From an uncultured Porphyromonadaceae bacterium (GTDB lineage: Bacteria; Bacteroidota; Bacteroidia; Bacteroidales; Muribaculaceae): DNA of 64,000 nt. A program made the translations under genes and the position numbers. Position 1 is the stretch's first letter; each line of letters starts with the position of its first letter. The stretch is taken from NCBI GenBank assembly GCA_937901905.1, contig CALDIF010000009.1, forward strand, positions 1-64,000. Reading direction: 5' to 3'. The notes below the pieces were generated by a model, which saw only the letters and a program-made list of their open reading frames with translations, was not told the origin of the DNA and searched no databases. Below, piece after piece: positions 34,752-42,881 of this stretch.

Positions 34752-35720
34752 TTAACGGGAATAAATCACAGCGAGTAATGTGTTGCCCACTTGTTCAAGT
34801 ACGGTCGGGTCTATTACATCGGGCGTGTCGCCTGTGGTGTGCCACTCGGGGAAAAAACCATGCTCGCTGCCCGGACGTTGATCAATAATGTCAATCGCCG
34901 TGATGCCGGCTTCCAACAGCGGCACATGGTCATCGGTCACACCGCCGCCGATGCGATTGATGAAGCACGTTGCCCGCTCGTTTGAGGCGATGCGCCACAC
35001 GTGGTCGACTATACCGCTCGAGTAAATCTCGCTATACTGCTCTCGCATGAACGTGGCTCCGCGCGCTCCCACCATATCGAGCAATATGGCATATGCCGGC
35101 TTGTAGCCCGGCACGTGAGGGTGGGTAGCCCAATAGCGTGTGCCTAATGCCCACGTGTCTTCGGCATCGGTAGCACCGCTGTTGCCCCAATCTTCAACGT
35201 CGACAAACAGCAGGTCGATGCCGCGGTCGGGACGCTGTGACGACATCGTGCGAGCCAGTTGCACCAATATGGCGGTGCCACTTGCCGCGTCATTGGCACC
35301 CATGACGGGTTCGCGGTGACGTGATGTGTCGGGATCGGCATCAGCCCGGGGACGACAATCGTAGTGGGCGAGCAATAACAAACGCGATGTCGCTGCCGGA
35401 TTGAAAACGGCAATGACATTGTGTGCCGTGAGATGAACTCCATCAAATGTTGTTACCGGTGCCTGTTGTTCAATCACGGTATCGGCGAGCGGTGATAGTG
35501 TTGTCATGAGCCACTTTACACAACGTTCATGCGCGACCGTGCCGGGTACACGCGCCCCCATGTCACATTGCTCCACAATGAGTGCAAACGCGCTGTCGCC
35601 GTCGAAACGAGGGTGCAAAGGTGTGGTCTCGTGTGCTGATTGCTCAGCCGGTTTGTTGCCTGTGCCACCGCACGCTGTTACCAACATCGCCATGAACGCA
35701 GCTAATATAATGGGTTTCAT
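34752..35720 (-). CDS. M28-fold lipoprotein, probable glutaminyl-peptide cyclotransferase
   Basis: 322 residues from ATG 35720, which starts a lipoprotein signal (ILAAFMAMLVTAC, Cys as lipid site). The M28 alpha/beta fold has the zinc ligands expected of type II glutaminyl cyclases: Asp of MGANDAASGTAIL, Glu of LLFVDVEDWGNSGATD, and His of FFPEWHTTGDTPDVID. The stretch LGTRYWATHPHVPGYKPAYA, followed by ILLDMVG, closely resembles the Porphyromonas gingivalis enzyme. Such enzymes make N-terminal pyroglutamate on exported proteins in Bacteroidetes. An aminopeptidase activity cannot be excluded. It would face the periplasm on the inner membrane. Confidence 0.87.
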   Translation of the reverse strand: MKPIILAAFMAMLVTACGGTGNKPAEQSAHETTPLHPRFDGDSAFALIVEQCDMGARVPGTVAHERCVKWLMTTLSPLADTVIEQQAPVTTFDGVHLTAHNVIAVFNPAATSRLLLLAHYDCRPRADADPDTSRHREPVMGANDAASGTAILVQLARTMSSQRPDRGIDLLFVDVEDWGNSGATDAEDTWALGTRYWATHPHVPGYKPAYAILLDMVGARGATFMREQYSEIYSSGIVDHVWRIASNERATCFINRIGGGVTDDHVPLLEAGITAIDIIDQRPGSEHGFFPEWHTTGDTPDVIDPTVLEQVGNTLLAVIYSR

Positions 35721-35810
35721 CTTACCTTGATGCATGTTTAAACCACACAAGCACGCACACTGCCTTGCCGGAGTGTACGTGCCGATATTGTCGCAAGTTT
35801 ATTGCTGTTT

Positions 35811-36146
35811 TTACTCTCCTGCCGGTGCTTGCTCGGCTGCCGGGGTTGTCGGGGTCTCGTAGTTGGGAGCCGTTGTCTCGTTCACGTTGAGTTCGGTCAC
35901 TTGGGGACCGTTGTCAATGTTGACACCCGAGCCGATAAATGCGGTTGCAATACTCAGCACGCAAATGAAAATTGCAAGTCCCCACGTGGCTTCCTCGATA
36001 AACTCGGTGGTCTTGCGCACACCGCCGAAACGGTTGTAGTCGCTCATGCCCTGAGCCAAACCGCCACCCTTAGACTTCTGAATGAGCACCGCGCCGATGA
36101 GCAGCAACGATGCGATAGCGATCAAAATTGCTAATAGTGTATACAT
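35811..36146 (-). CDS. secG: Preprotein translocase subunit SecG
   Basis: 111 residues with two hydrophobic helices (LLAILIAIASLLLIGAVLIQ and LAIFICVLSIATAFIG). The conserved SecG loop KSKGGGLAQGM and FGGVRKTTEFIEEATW follow the first helix. It assists SecYE-driven export. The C-terminal tail (about 35 residues, acidic and proline/alanine-rich) is the extended form seen in Bacteroidales. It starts 8 bp after the stop of the preceding gene and shares its promoter. Confidence 0.95.
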   Translation of the reverse strand: MYTLLAILIAIASLLLIGAVLIQKSKGGGLAQGMSDYNRFGGVRKTTEFIEEATWGLAIFICVLSIATAFIGSGVNIDNGPQVTELNVNETTAPNYETPTTPAAEQAPAGE

Positions 36147-36154
36147 TAAATCGT

Positions 36155-36913
36155 TTATTTATTGATATTTAGATGTTGTCGGTTGAGTATTAACTTTTTC
36201 AAAAAGCGAATTTGGGTTGCAAAGTAAATACTTTTTTCCGGATAATTCAAGTTTAAGGCTTCAATAATTTCGAGTGCTCGCGAATAATTGCCCCGACTGA
36301 TGTACATTCGAGCCAGTCCCTCGCTGAGTGTCGACAGCGGTTGCTCGTCGGGATTGTCGATGGGCGTGTCGGCAACCTCAGCCACCTCGTCGCTGTCGGC
36401 ATGAGCACGAACGGTGACATCACCCACGTTGCGCTCTTGCTTCTCGGCATCGGCAATGAAGTTGTCAATCATCACATCTTGTTCGTCGGCAGTGTGAGTG
36501 CCGGCTGCCGAGTCGCGCTCTTGTGCGGCAAGCACCTCGGCATAGTCGGGCTGGGGGTTGAAGATGATTTGTTGCAACACCTCCATCTCGCGCTCGCCCG
36601 TTTTGCCGTAGGTGTCGAGAAATTTCTCTATTGCAGTGTCGGTGGCAGGTGTTTCGATGGGCTGCTCGGCAGGATAAAACTGCGAGAACTTGTCCACATC
36701 GCGTCCTAATTGCATTGCCAGCACCTTGCGGTCGGGCGACATGATGGCAAGACGTGCAAGCAGTTTTTCATCGTTGATGCCGTTGCGCTTGAGGTACAAC
36801 AACAAGGGCACTCCCAGGTAGGGCGCCTCTTTCATTGCTTCGTCAAGCCATTGTCGCGATACTACCACGTTGTCGTCGGCAGCAAGACGCTTGATGTCTT
36901 CAATCACGTTCAC
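36155..36913 (-). CDS. Conserved protein with TPR-like C-terminus, upstream of secG
   Basis: 252 residues starting at a GTG (MNVIEDIKRLAADDNVVVSR). The next in-frame ATG would drop 26 conserved-looking residues. The C-terminal part (LARMYISRGNYSRALEIIEA, then LNLNYPEKSIYFATQIRFL) has the form of a tetratricopeptide repeat pair. The middle is acidic and low in complexity, probably a linker. No signal peptide, so cytoplasmic. It is tightly linked to secG (8 bp). Its promoter ends only 4-5 bp from the start codon, so the transcript may be leaderless. Function unknown. Confidence 0.85.
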   Translation of the reverse strand: MNVIEDIKRLAADDNVVVSRQWLDEAMKEAPYLGVPLLLYLKRNGINDEKLLARLAIMSPDRKVLAMQLGRDVDKFSQFYPAEQPIETPATDTAIEKFLDTYGKTGEREMEVLQQIIFNPQPDYAEVLAAQERDSAAGTHTADEQDVMIDNFIADAEKQERNVGDVTVRAHADSDEVAEVADTPIDNPDEQPLSTLSEGLARMYISRGNYSRALEIIEALNLNYPEKSIYFATQIRFLKKLILNRQHLNINK

Positions 36914-36917
36914 GGCA

Positions 36918-36947
36918 CAAAGTTACAACTTTTTTTTGAGATGACAA
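36918..36947 (-). promoter_or_regulatory. Promoter placed against the GTG start of the secG operon
   Basis: Minus-strand TTG (36947-36945), 19 bp, then TAACTTTG (36925-36918). The start codon GTG is at 36913, so transcription would begin at or within 1-3 nt of it. Confidence 0.55.
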
Positions 36948-37021
36948 GTCGTTGCCGGCGAGCAATGATGAAAAGGGTGGGGCAAAGTTTCGGTCACTTT
37001 CGGTCACTTTACGCATTGTTG

Positions 37022-37052
37022 TTGCACATCTGCCGGAAAAGTCTTAATTTTG
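37022..37052 (+). promoter_or_regulatory. Promoter of the DUF3298 lipoprotein-ispG operon
   Basis: TTG at 37022-37024, a 20-bp spacer and TAATTTTG at 37045-37052. It is divergent from the secG-operon promoter. A direct repeat TTTCGGTCAC (twice, near 36988-37007) lies between the two. Confidence 0.55.
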
Positions 37053-37101
37053 CTATTCGGTAACAACTCGAATTTGTAAAAACCGCAATAACAACATCAA
37101 T

Positions 37102-38097
37102 ATGAAACACATCTTGGCTTTCGCTGCAACCTGCTCGCTTCTCGTTGGAGGTTGCACATCGTCGACCGACACCGATGCCACGGCTCAACCGGTTGATGTA
37201 ACGACCGACAGTATTACATTGAAGACAGAGTCTCCAACGGGCTTTGACGGATTAGGACGTGCCGCGTTGGACACGTTGATGTGGATTAATCGCGATGATG
37301 GTTTTGTCCCCGGTGACGGCATCGGTCTTGATGATGTCACATCGCGCATTGAGCGTACTCTGAAGACCTTGTCCGATGTACCTCACGTCACGTTGTGCCG
37401 TCAGAACCTCGGTACCGGCGAAGTCAGCGTCACGACCGAGGACGGCAATACGGTGACAACGCGTGCTAAATGGTTGTGTAACATCGATTGGCCCGACTCG
37501 TCGTTCGACCCCAACAGGCACATTCGTCGTTGGATACATGCCAATGTAGTGTCGGCTCTCAACTACACCTTCGGCGAACTCAAGGATACGGTGCGCATCT
37601 ATCGTCAACCTCTTGACGAGTGCGAGACGTTGTTGGCTCACTATGCCGGACAATACGGTAAGGCTTTCAAGCAGGCAATAACGGCGCGTGCCGAAACAGA
37701 TGCCTATTTTGAGGCACGTTATGCCATGGTGGGCAACTTGGCACTGATAGCGCGCGTGCGTGCCGTCAGCGACGATTGGGTGACCTATTACATCGCTTGT
37801 ATCGGGTCTGAAGGTATGCCGTTTTATGGTATGGTGAGTATCAATCGCTTTACCGGCAAGACACTTGCCGTGAGCGATGTGGCAGCCGACAAGGCGGCTT
37901 TTGACGAGAAATTGCAAGTGGCTCTTGACGAGGCTCGTTCGCGACAAGGCGAACCACAATTAGTCATCAGAAAGGACACTTACTATGACCTCGGAATGAC
38001 ACCCGACCACCTTGTGGTTAGTGTGAGCCCTTATCAGGGAGGATCAGAGAGTGAAAATGCAGGCACGTCGGTATTCTTCAAGTTGCAGGAGCCATGA
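37102..38097 (+). CDS. DUF3298-type lipoprotein upstream of ispG
   Basis: 331 residues. The N-terminus MKHILAFAATCSLLVGGC has a lipobox with the lipidated Cys at 18. The C-terminal region with FSYLSVS-like spacing (DLGMTPDHLVVSVSPYQGGS) and the earlier VTYYIACIGSEGMPFYGMVSINRFTGKTL-type beta stretch fit the DUF3298/RsiV-like fold, which in other bacteria binds lysozyme or carbohydrate. The similarity here is moderate. The stop overlaps the ispG start by 4 bp (ATGA), which indicates translational coupling but no shared pathway. Confidence 0.75.
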   Translation: MKHILAFAATCSLLVGGCTSSTDTDATAQPVDVTTDSITLKTESPTGFDGLGRAALDTLMWINRDDGFVPGDGIGLDDVTSRIERTLKTLSDVPHVTLCRQNLGTGEVSVTTEDGNTVTTRAKWLCNIDWPDSSFDPNRHIRRWIHANVVSALNYTFGELKDTVRIYRQPLDECETLLAHYAGQYGKAFKQAITARAETDAYFEARYAMVGNLALIARVRAVSDDWVTYYIACIGSEGMPFYGMVSINRFTGKTLAVSDVAADKAAFDEKLQVALDEARSRQGEPQLVIRKDTYYDLGMTPDHLVVSVSPYQGGSESENAGTSVFFKLQEP

Positions 38098-39902
38098 GAT
38101 ATGAACGCAGGGCGACAACGCCCGTTACTGTGGGCGGTGTGGTGATAGGCGGCAATGCCCCGATACGGGTACAGACAATGACCAACACCGCGACCGACGA
38201 TGTGGAACGCAGTGTCGAGCAGTGTGTGCGCTGTGCCGCTGCCGGAGCCGAGTTGGTGCGACTAACCGCACAAGGCGTTCGCCAAGCCGAGAGTATAGGC
38301 ATGATACGCAATGAGTTGCGCAAGCGAGGCTGCAACGTCCCTCTCGTTGCCGACATTCATTTTAATCGCAATGCAGCCTATGCTGCGGCGGCTCTCACCG
38401 ATGGCGTGCGCATCAACCCGGGCAACTTTGTCGATCCGGCTCGCACATTTCGCTCGTTGGAGTATACCGATGAAGAGTATGCCCATGAGTTGGAGCGCAT
38501 TCATGACGGATTGTTGCCGTTCATCAAGTTGTGTCGCGAGCACGGCACGGCAGTGCGACTCGGTGTAAATCATGGCAGCCTCAGTGACCGCATCATGAGT
38601 CGATACGGCAATACACCGGCAGGAATGGTCGAGAGTGTGATGGAGTTCCTGCGTGTGTTTGTTGCCGAACAATTTGACCAAGTGGTCATCTCGATGAAAG
38701 CCAGTAACGTCGTCGTGATGGTTGAGGCTGTGCGCCGACTCGTGGTTGCTATGGACGCCGAGGGTATGCACTTCCCCTTACACTTGGGTGTGACCGAGGC
38801 AGGCTTCGGCGAAGACGGTCGCATCAAGAGTGCTGTGGGTATAGGCTCGCTGCTTTACGACGGCTTGGGTGACACGATACGCGTGTCGCTCAGCGAAGAA
38901 CCCGAGTGTGAAATTCCTGTCGCTCAAATGCTTGTAAACAAGGTTGACACCATGAGTCGTGCTGTCGACTGTGTTGCCGAACCCTACGACGGCTTTGACC
39001 CCATTGCACCGTCTCATCGTCCCGTTGTTTACCCGGCGGCATGGAACGTCAAGGGACCGGTCGTGATTGCAAAATGTCGTCCCGAAGATATAGAGTCGGG
39101 GACACTGCCCGATTTCTTCGTGACCGATGATGTCCGTGTTGTTGACGGGGTGCATCGTTTTATTGTTCCTGCCGAGCAATGGAACGATACCATGCCGTTG
39201 TGCTACCCGATATTTGACCTGCGTGCCGACCGTGAACGCCTTGTCGGGTGCGCGGCACCTCTCGTGTTTGTCAAGATGAATGCCGACAGCAAGCCTACAA
39301 GGTATTATTACGACGTGTTGCGCAGTCAACCCAATGCCGTGATTGTGATGCAATGTAACGGCGGTGCATCATCGCTGATGCAACAGGGGAATATTCACAG
39401 CCTCACGCGTGGCGGTGTAACGGCACCTGTTATATTACACAATTACTACGTGCCCGACAGTGTGGACTCATTGCAAGTCGCTGCCGGTGCCGACATGGGA
39501 AGCGTGTTGCTCAAGGGACTTGCCGAGGGGGTGTGGCTCGAGGCTTTCAAGGTGAGCAAGAACGACTGTGTGCGCTATGCTTTTGCTATTCTACAAGCGG
39601 CCAGACTGCGCACCACACAGACCGAATTTATCTCGTGCCCCGGCTGCGGCAGGACACTATTTGACTTGCAAACGACGGTCAAGCAGGTGAAGGCGGCAAC
39701 CGCCGCTTTCACTCATCTCAAGATTGCCGTGATGGGCTGTATCGTTAACGGTCCGGGCGAGATGGCCGATGCCGACTATGGATATGTGGGAGCGGGACCG
39801 GGACGTGTGAGTCTGTACAAAGGCAAAACTCTTATCGACCGCGACATTCCCACCGAAGTCGCTATTGACAGGCTCTTGGCTCTAATTAATGCCAACGAGT
39901 GA
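38094..39902 (+). CDS. ispG: 4-hydroxy-3-methylbut-2-enyl diphosphate synthase (long form)
   Basis: 602 residues, the long form of GcpE found in Bacteroidetes, chlamydiae and plants. It carries a middle insertion of about 270 residues between the TIM-barrel and the iron-sulfur domain. It reduces MEcPP to HMBPP, the penultimate step of the MEP isoprenoid pathway. N-terminal signatures are IRVQTMTNTATDD and LVADIHFNRNAAYAA. The [4Fe-4S] ligands are the two Cys of SCPGCGRTLFDLQ and the Cys of VMGCIVNGPGEM. It starts within the ATGA overlap with the upstream lipoprotein gene. Confidence 0.96.
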   Translation: MRYERRATTPVTVGGVVIGGNAPIRVQTMTNTATDDVERSVEQCVRCAAAGAELVRLTAQGVRQAESIGMIRNELRKRGCNVPLVADIHFNRNAAYAAAALTDGVRINPGNFVDPARTFRSLEYTDEEYAHELERIHDGLLPFIKLCREHGTAVRLGVNHGSLSDRIMSRYGNTPAGMVESVMEFLRVFVAEQFDQVVISMKASNVVVMVEAVRRLVVAMDAEGMHFPLHLGVTEAGFGEDGRIKSAVGIGSLLYDGLGDTIRVSLSEEPECEIPVAQMLVNKVDTMSRAVDCVAEPYDGFDPIAPSHRPVVYPAAWNVKGPVVIAKCRPEDIESGTLPDFFVTDDVRVVDGVHRFIVPAEQWNDTMPLCYPIFDLRADRERLVGCAAPLVFVKMNADSKPTRYYYDVLRSQPNAVIVMQCNGGASSLMQQGNIHSLTRGGVTAPVILHNYYVPDSVDSLQVAAGADMGSVLLKGLAEGVWLEAFKVSKNDCVRYAFAILQAARLRTTQTEFISCPGCGRTLFDLQTTVKQVKAATAAFTHLKIAVMGCIVNGPGEMADADYGYVGAGPGRVSLYKGKTLIDRDIPTEVAIDRLLALINANE

Positions 39903-40010
39903 CTCAAGCGGATAAGATGATAATAAATGGCGGGTAAATGACGGACTGTGAGTTTTAATCATTGCACGTTCTCCGGGAATGCGTCATAAACGGTAACGAG
40001 TATAAGAGAT

Positions 40011-40595
40011 ATGAAAATTGTCAGGTCGGCAATAATGGCGGGAATAGCCATTTCGTTAGGTTGCATTGTCAATTTAAGAGTAGGCGACATTGCCGGGGCG
40101 GTATTATTCACCTTCGGCTTGTTGACAGTGGTTCATTACAAACTCAAGTTGTTCACCGGTACAGCCGGATTTGTCACCTCGTGGAAAGACATGCGAGAGT
40201 TGGTGCTCATACTCGCCGGTAATATCGTGGGCTGCGCTCTTGTCGGCAGTTTGGTTAATGTCGCATTGCCGGCTCTTGCCGATAATGCGTCTCGTATCGT
40301 TGAGGCACGTCTTGCCCTTAATGTGTGGCAAGTCACCATACTCGCAGCCGGTTGCGGTTTTATCATGACGACTGCGGTGGAGTTCGGACGACGCGGTAAG
40401 TTCTTGCCACTGCTGTTCGGTGTGCCGGTATTTATCTTGTCGGGCTTCTTGCACAGTATTGCCGATGCTTGTTACTACGTCGTGGCGTGGTCACCGTCGT
40501 GGGCCTTGACTTGGTGTTACTTGTGGGTGGTGATAGGTAACTTCATCGGTTGTAATGCCTATCGTTTGTTCATCAATCGTGATTTGCTTGACTGA
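40011..40595 (+). CDS. Short formate/nitrite-transporter-family protein
   Basis: 194 residues with six hydrophobic helices in the FNT order, shorter than the usual 270 because the loops and termini are trimmed. The family marks are the LKLFTGTAGFVT region after helix 2 and FLHSIADACYYVV in helix 5, corresponding to the pore His motif of FocA (EHSIA). It would form a pentameric anion channel in the inner membrane. The substrate (formate, nitrite or hydrosulfide) cannot be inferred. menG begins 2 bp after its stop, so both share a transcript. Confidence 0.82.
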   Translation: MKIVRSAIMAGIAISLGCIVNLRVGDIAGAVLFTFGLLTVVHYKLKLFTGTAGFVTSWKDMRELVLILAGNIVGCALVGSLVNVALPALADNASRIVEARLALNVWQVTILAAGCGFIMTTAVEFGRRGKFLPLLFGVPVFILSGFLHSIADACYYVVAWSPSWALTWCYLWVVIGNFIGCNAYRLFINRDLLD

Positions 40596-40597
40596 TC

Positions 40598-41359
40598 ATG
40601 AACGACGTTGAACAAGTGAAACCGTACAATACGGGTGCAGCAAAAACCGAACAGGTAAGGCAGATGTTCGACAACATCGCACCCGCTTACGACTTCATGA
40701 ATCGTGCGATGACGTTGGGCATTGACAAGTGGTGGCGTCGCGTGGCAGTAAGTATCGTCAAGGCTGCCGCGCCGGTCAATGTGCTTGATGTGGCAACCGG
40801 TACGGGCGACTTTGCCATTCAACTGGCGAGAGCAATTCCGTCGGTGACAGTGCGTGGCATTGATTTGTCACAAGGCATGCTTGACGTGGCACGTAAAAAA
40901 ATTGCCGATGCATCGTTGAACGAGCGTGTGGCAGTTGAACAAGGTGACTGTCTTGCTCTGCCTTATCCCGACCACTCTTTTGATGCCGTGACGGTAGCAT
41001 TCGGTGTGCGTAACTTCGAGCATTTGGATAAAGGGTATGCCGAGATGGCACGAGTGCTTCGTCCGGGTGGACTGTTGTGTGCAGTTGAATTATCGACACC
41101 GCGCAATAGGGTAGTGAAGTGGCTGTATGACCTGTATACACTGCATTTGATACCCCTTGCCGGGTCATTGCGCAGCGGTGATCGCGACGCTTATCGCTAC
41201 TTGCCCCAAAGTATAGCCGCTGTGCCACAGGGCGATGACATGCTCGCCATCATGCGGGGTGAGGGTTTCACTGCAACTCGTGAAAAACGCATGACTTTCG
41301 GTACATGCACGATATATACGGCTAACGCTTGCGACGAAGCATCACAAGCACCACAATGA
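40598..41359 (+). CDS. menG: Demethylmenaquinone methyltransferase
   Basis: 253 residues of the UbiE/MenG family, methylating demethylmenaquinone with SAM in menaquinone synthesis. The N-terminal signature VRQMFDNIAPAYDFMNRAMT is typical; motif I is LDVATGTGDFAIQLA near 65, later VTVAFGVRNFEHLDKG and LRPGGLLCAVELSTP. As ubiquinone is absent from Bacteroidales, MenG rather than UbiE is meant. Its 3' end overlaps the convergent beta-propeller gene by 38 bp. Confidence 0.95.
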   Translation: MNDVEQVKPYNTGAAKTEQVRQMFDNIAPAYDFMNRAMTLGIDKWWRRVAVSIVKAAAPVNVLDVATGTGDFAIQLARAIPSVTVRGIDLSQGMLDVARKKIADASLNERVAVEQGDCLALPYPDHSFDAVTVAFGVRNFEHLDKGYAEMARVLRPGGLLCAVELSTPRNRVVKWLYDLYTLHLIPLAGSLRSGDRDAYRYLPQSIAAVPQGDDMLAIMRGEGFTATREKRMTFGTCTIYTANACDEASQAPQ

Positions 41360-42797
41360 GCAGCAGAGCAATCACGCCAAGCGTGATAAACAACTTCAAA
41401 TCAACGCTTGTTGTCGCTTCGTCGGTCGCCCTCGCTGCATTGCCGACGACGCTCGTGGAGTCGGTGCTTAAATCACTTGCTGTCGCAGTTGCCGAGGCTT
41501 GGGCTTCGGCATCGTCGGCATAAGTCACCCGATAGAGATTGACTGCGTTGCCGCCTAATCCGTGTCGCGCCTGTGAGGTGACCACGACAAGTGAACCGTC
41601 GTGGCTGACATCAAGTCCGACCGGGTAACTGTCGACGGCGATGTGTGCTATGACAGCCATGCGCTCGGTGTCAACGACGTACAGTTGACTCGCACTATTA
41701 CAAGCCGCGAATACATAGCGCCCTGAGGGCGATGCTTCGATAGTGCGAGCACCACCGCCCACACGACACGTTTGCCAACCGTGTACACCGAACGACTTGC
41801 CCCCTCGCCCGATAGCCACATTAATGCTGTCTATGGGTACTCGTTGAACAAGTCCGGCAGCGTTGACACTGACGTAGAGCCACTTGTCGCTTAATATCAA
41901 GTGGCGAGCATTGCTGATGCTTGTTATCTTGCCCAAATACCTGTGTTCGGGAACGTCGATCACGGCAATGCCGCCCCCGCCCCCCATACAAGCGACAAGC
42001 AGGTAGCGGTCGCCCGGCATCCACACCGTGCCTCGCAGCAGGTTACCGCTGTTGGCATCGCGATTTACCGCGCTACTGAGGCTGAAGTTGAGTTGCAACT
42101 TGTGATCGACAATCACCGGTTCGAGGTGATGCCATTGTTGAGGGTCATTGCCGCTGATGTCAATGAGCCCCACAGTGTTGTCTCCCCAGTGGGCTATTGC
42201 CATGGTTTTACCATCGTTGCTGCAACGTATCATCTTGGGTAGAGGGCCGGTTTCCATCAAGCGAACTATCGTGTCGGAACGTGTGTCGATGATGGCAACT
42301 GCGCTCGGGTCTTGTGCATTGATGTCAAATGTGCGACGGTAATACGGTATCCACAAGTAGCGCCCGCCGTGACTGAATGCACTTTCGACAGGTTTGCCTT
42401 GGAAGGCACGTGTCGCACCGTCCTTGTAGTGGGTGAAAGGGTAATATCCGCTCGGGTGACTCCACAAGCTACCCTCACCGCTCTTGAAGTTGTGATGTAT
42501 GACCTTGAGTTTGGTCGTGGTCTTCGCGTCGTAGACGACTGTTGCGCAGCCTTCAAGCGAGTTGACGTAAAAACGCGTGCCGTCGGGGTGAAAATTCACG
42601 CTCTTGGGCGAGAATACATCAACATCGCGCGTTAGCGTGTCAGCCCAATTGAAGTTTTGCTTCTTGCCGACACATTTCACGGTGAGCACTCCACCGTCGG
42701 CGATGACGCTGTCTCCGATGTGGCTGCGTAGCACGGGAGGCTCGGCACTTGCCGTGAGGGTCATCGTCAATATAGCCGACACTAATATTATTCTCAT
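41322..42797 (-). CDS. Exported beta-propeller protein with C-terminal membrane anchor
   Basis: About 491 residues from ATG 42797 (MRIILVSAILTMTLTASA, signal peptide); an in-frame TTG 9 bp upstream gives the longer frame. Residues 40-410 show YVTN/YncE-like blades such as DPSAVAIIDTRSDTIVRLME and SGRYVFAACNSASQLYVVDT. A Ser/Thr/Ala-rich linker (residues 420-460) leads to a transmembrane helix (LFITLGVIALLLIVVLVML) and RRKR tail. It would face the periplasm on the inner membrane. Ligand and role are unknown. The start region is duplicated (see the direct repeat). Its 3' end overlaps menG. Confidence 0.82.
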   Translation of the reverse strand: MRIILVSAILTMTLTASAEPPVLRSHIGDSVIADGGVLTVKCVGKKQNFNWADTLTRDVDVFSPKSVNFHPDGTRFYVNSLEGCATVVYDAKTTTKLKVIHHNFKSGEGSLWSHPSGYYPFTHYKDGATRAFQGKPVESAFSHGGRYLWIPYYRRTFDINAQDPSAVAIIDTRSDTIVRLMETGPLPKMIRCSNDGKTMAIAHWGDNTVGLIDISGNDPQQWHHLEPVIVDHKLQLNFSLSSAVNRDANSGNLLRGTVWMPGDRYLLVACMGGGGGIAVIDVPEHRYLGKITSISNARHLILSDKWLYVSVNAAGLVQRVPIDSINVAIGRGGKSFGVHGWQTCRVGGGARTIEASPSGRYVFAACNSASQLYVVDTERMAVIAHIAVDSYPVGLDVSHDGSLVVVTSQARHGLGGNAVNLYRVTYADDAEAQASATATASDLSTDSTSVVGNAARATDEATTSVDLKLFITLGVIALLLIVVLVMLRRKR

Positions 42798-42856
42798 CGT
42801 TTTCAAGTATTTATAGGAATTATTCTTCTTATCGTTTTCAAGTATTTATAGGAATT
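42796..42856. repeat. Tandem 26-bp repeat over the translation start of the propeller gene
   Basis: The 26-bp unit at 42796-42821 recurs exactly at 42831-42856 (period 35 bp). The downstream copy includes two bases of the ATG at 42797-42795. In the other copy the corresponding triplet is ATA, so only one copy can start translation. Confidence 0.85.
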
Positions 42857-42881
42857 GTTGGCCGCGTTATGATGCGAAGCG

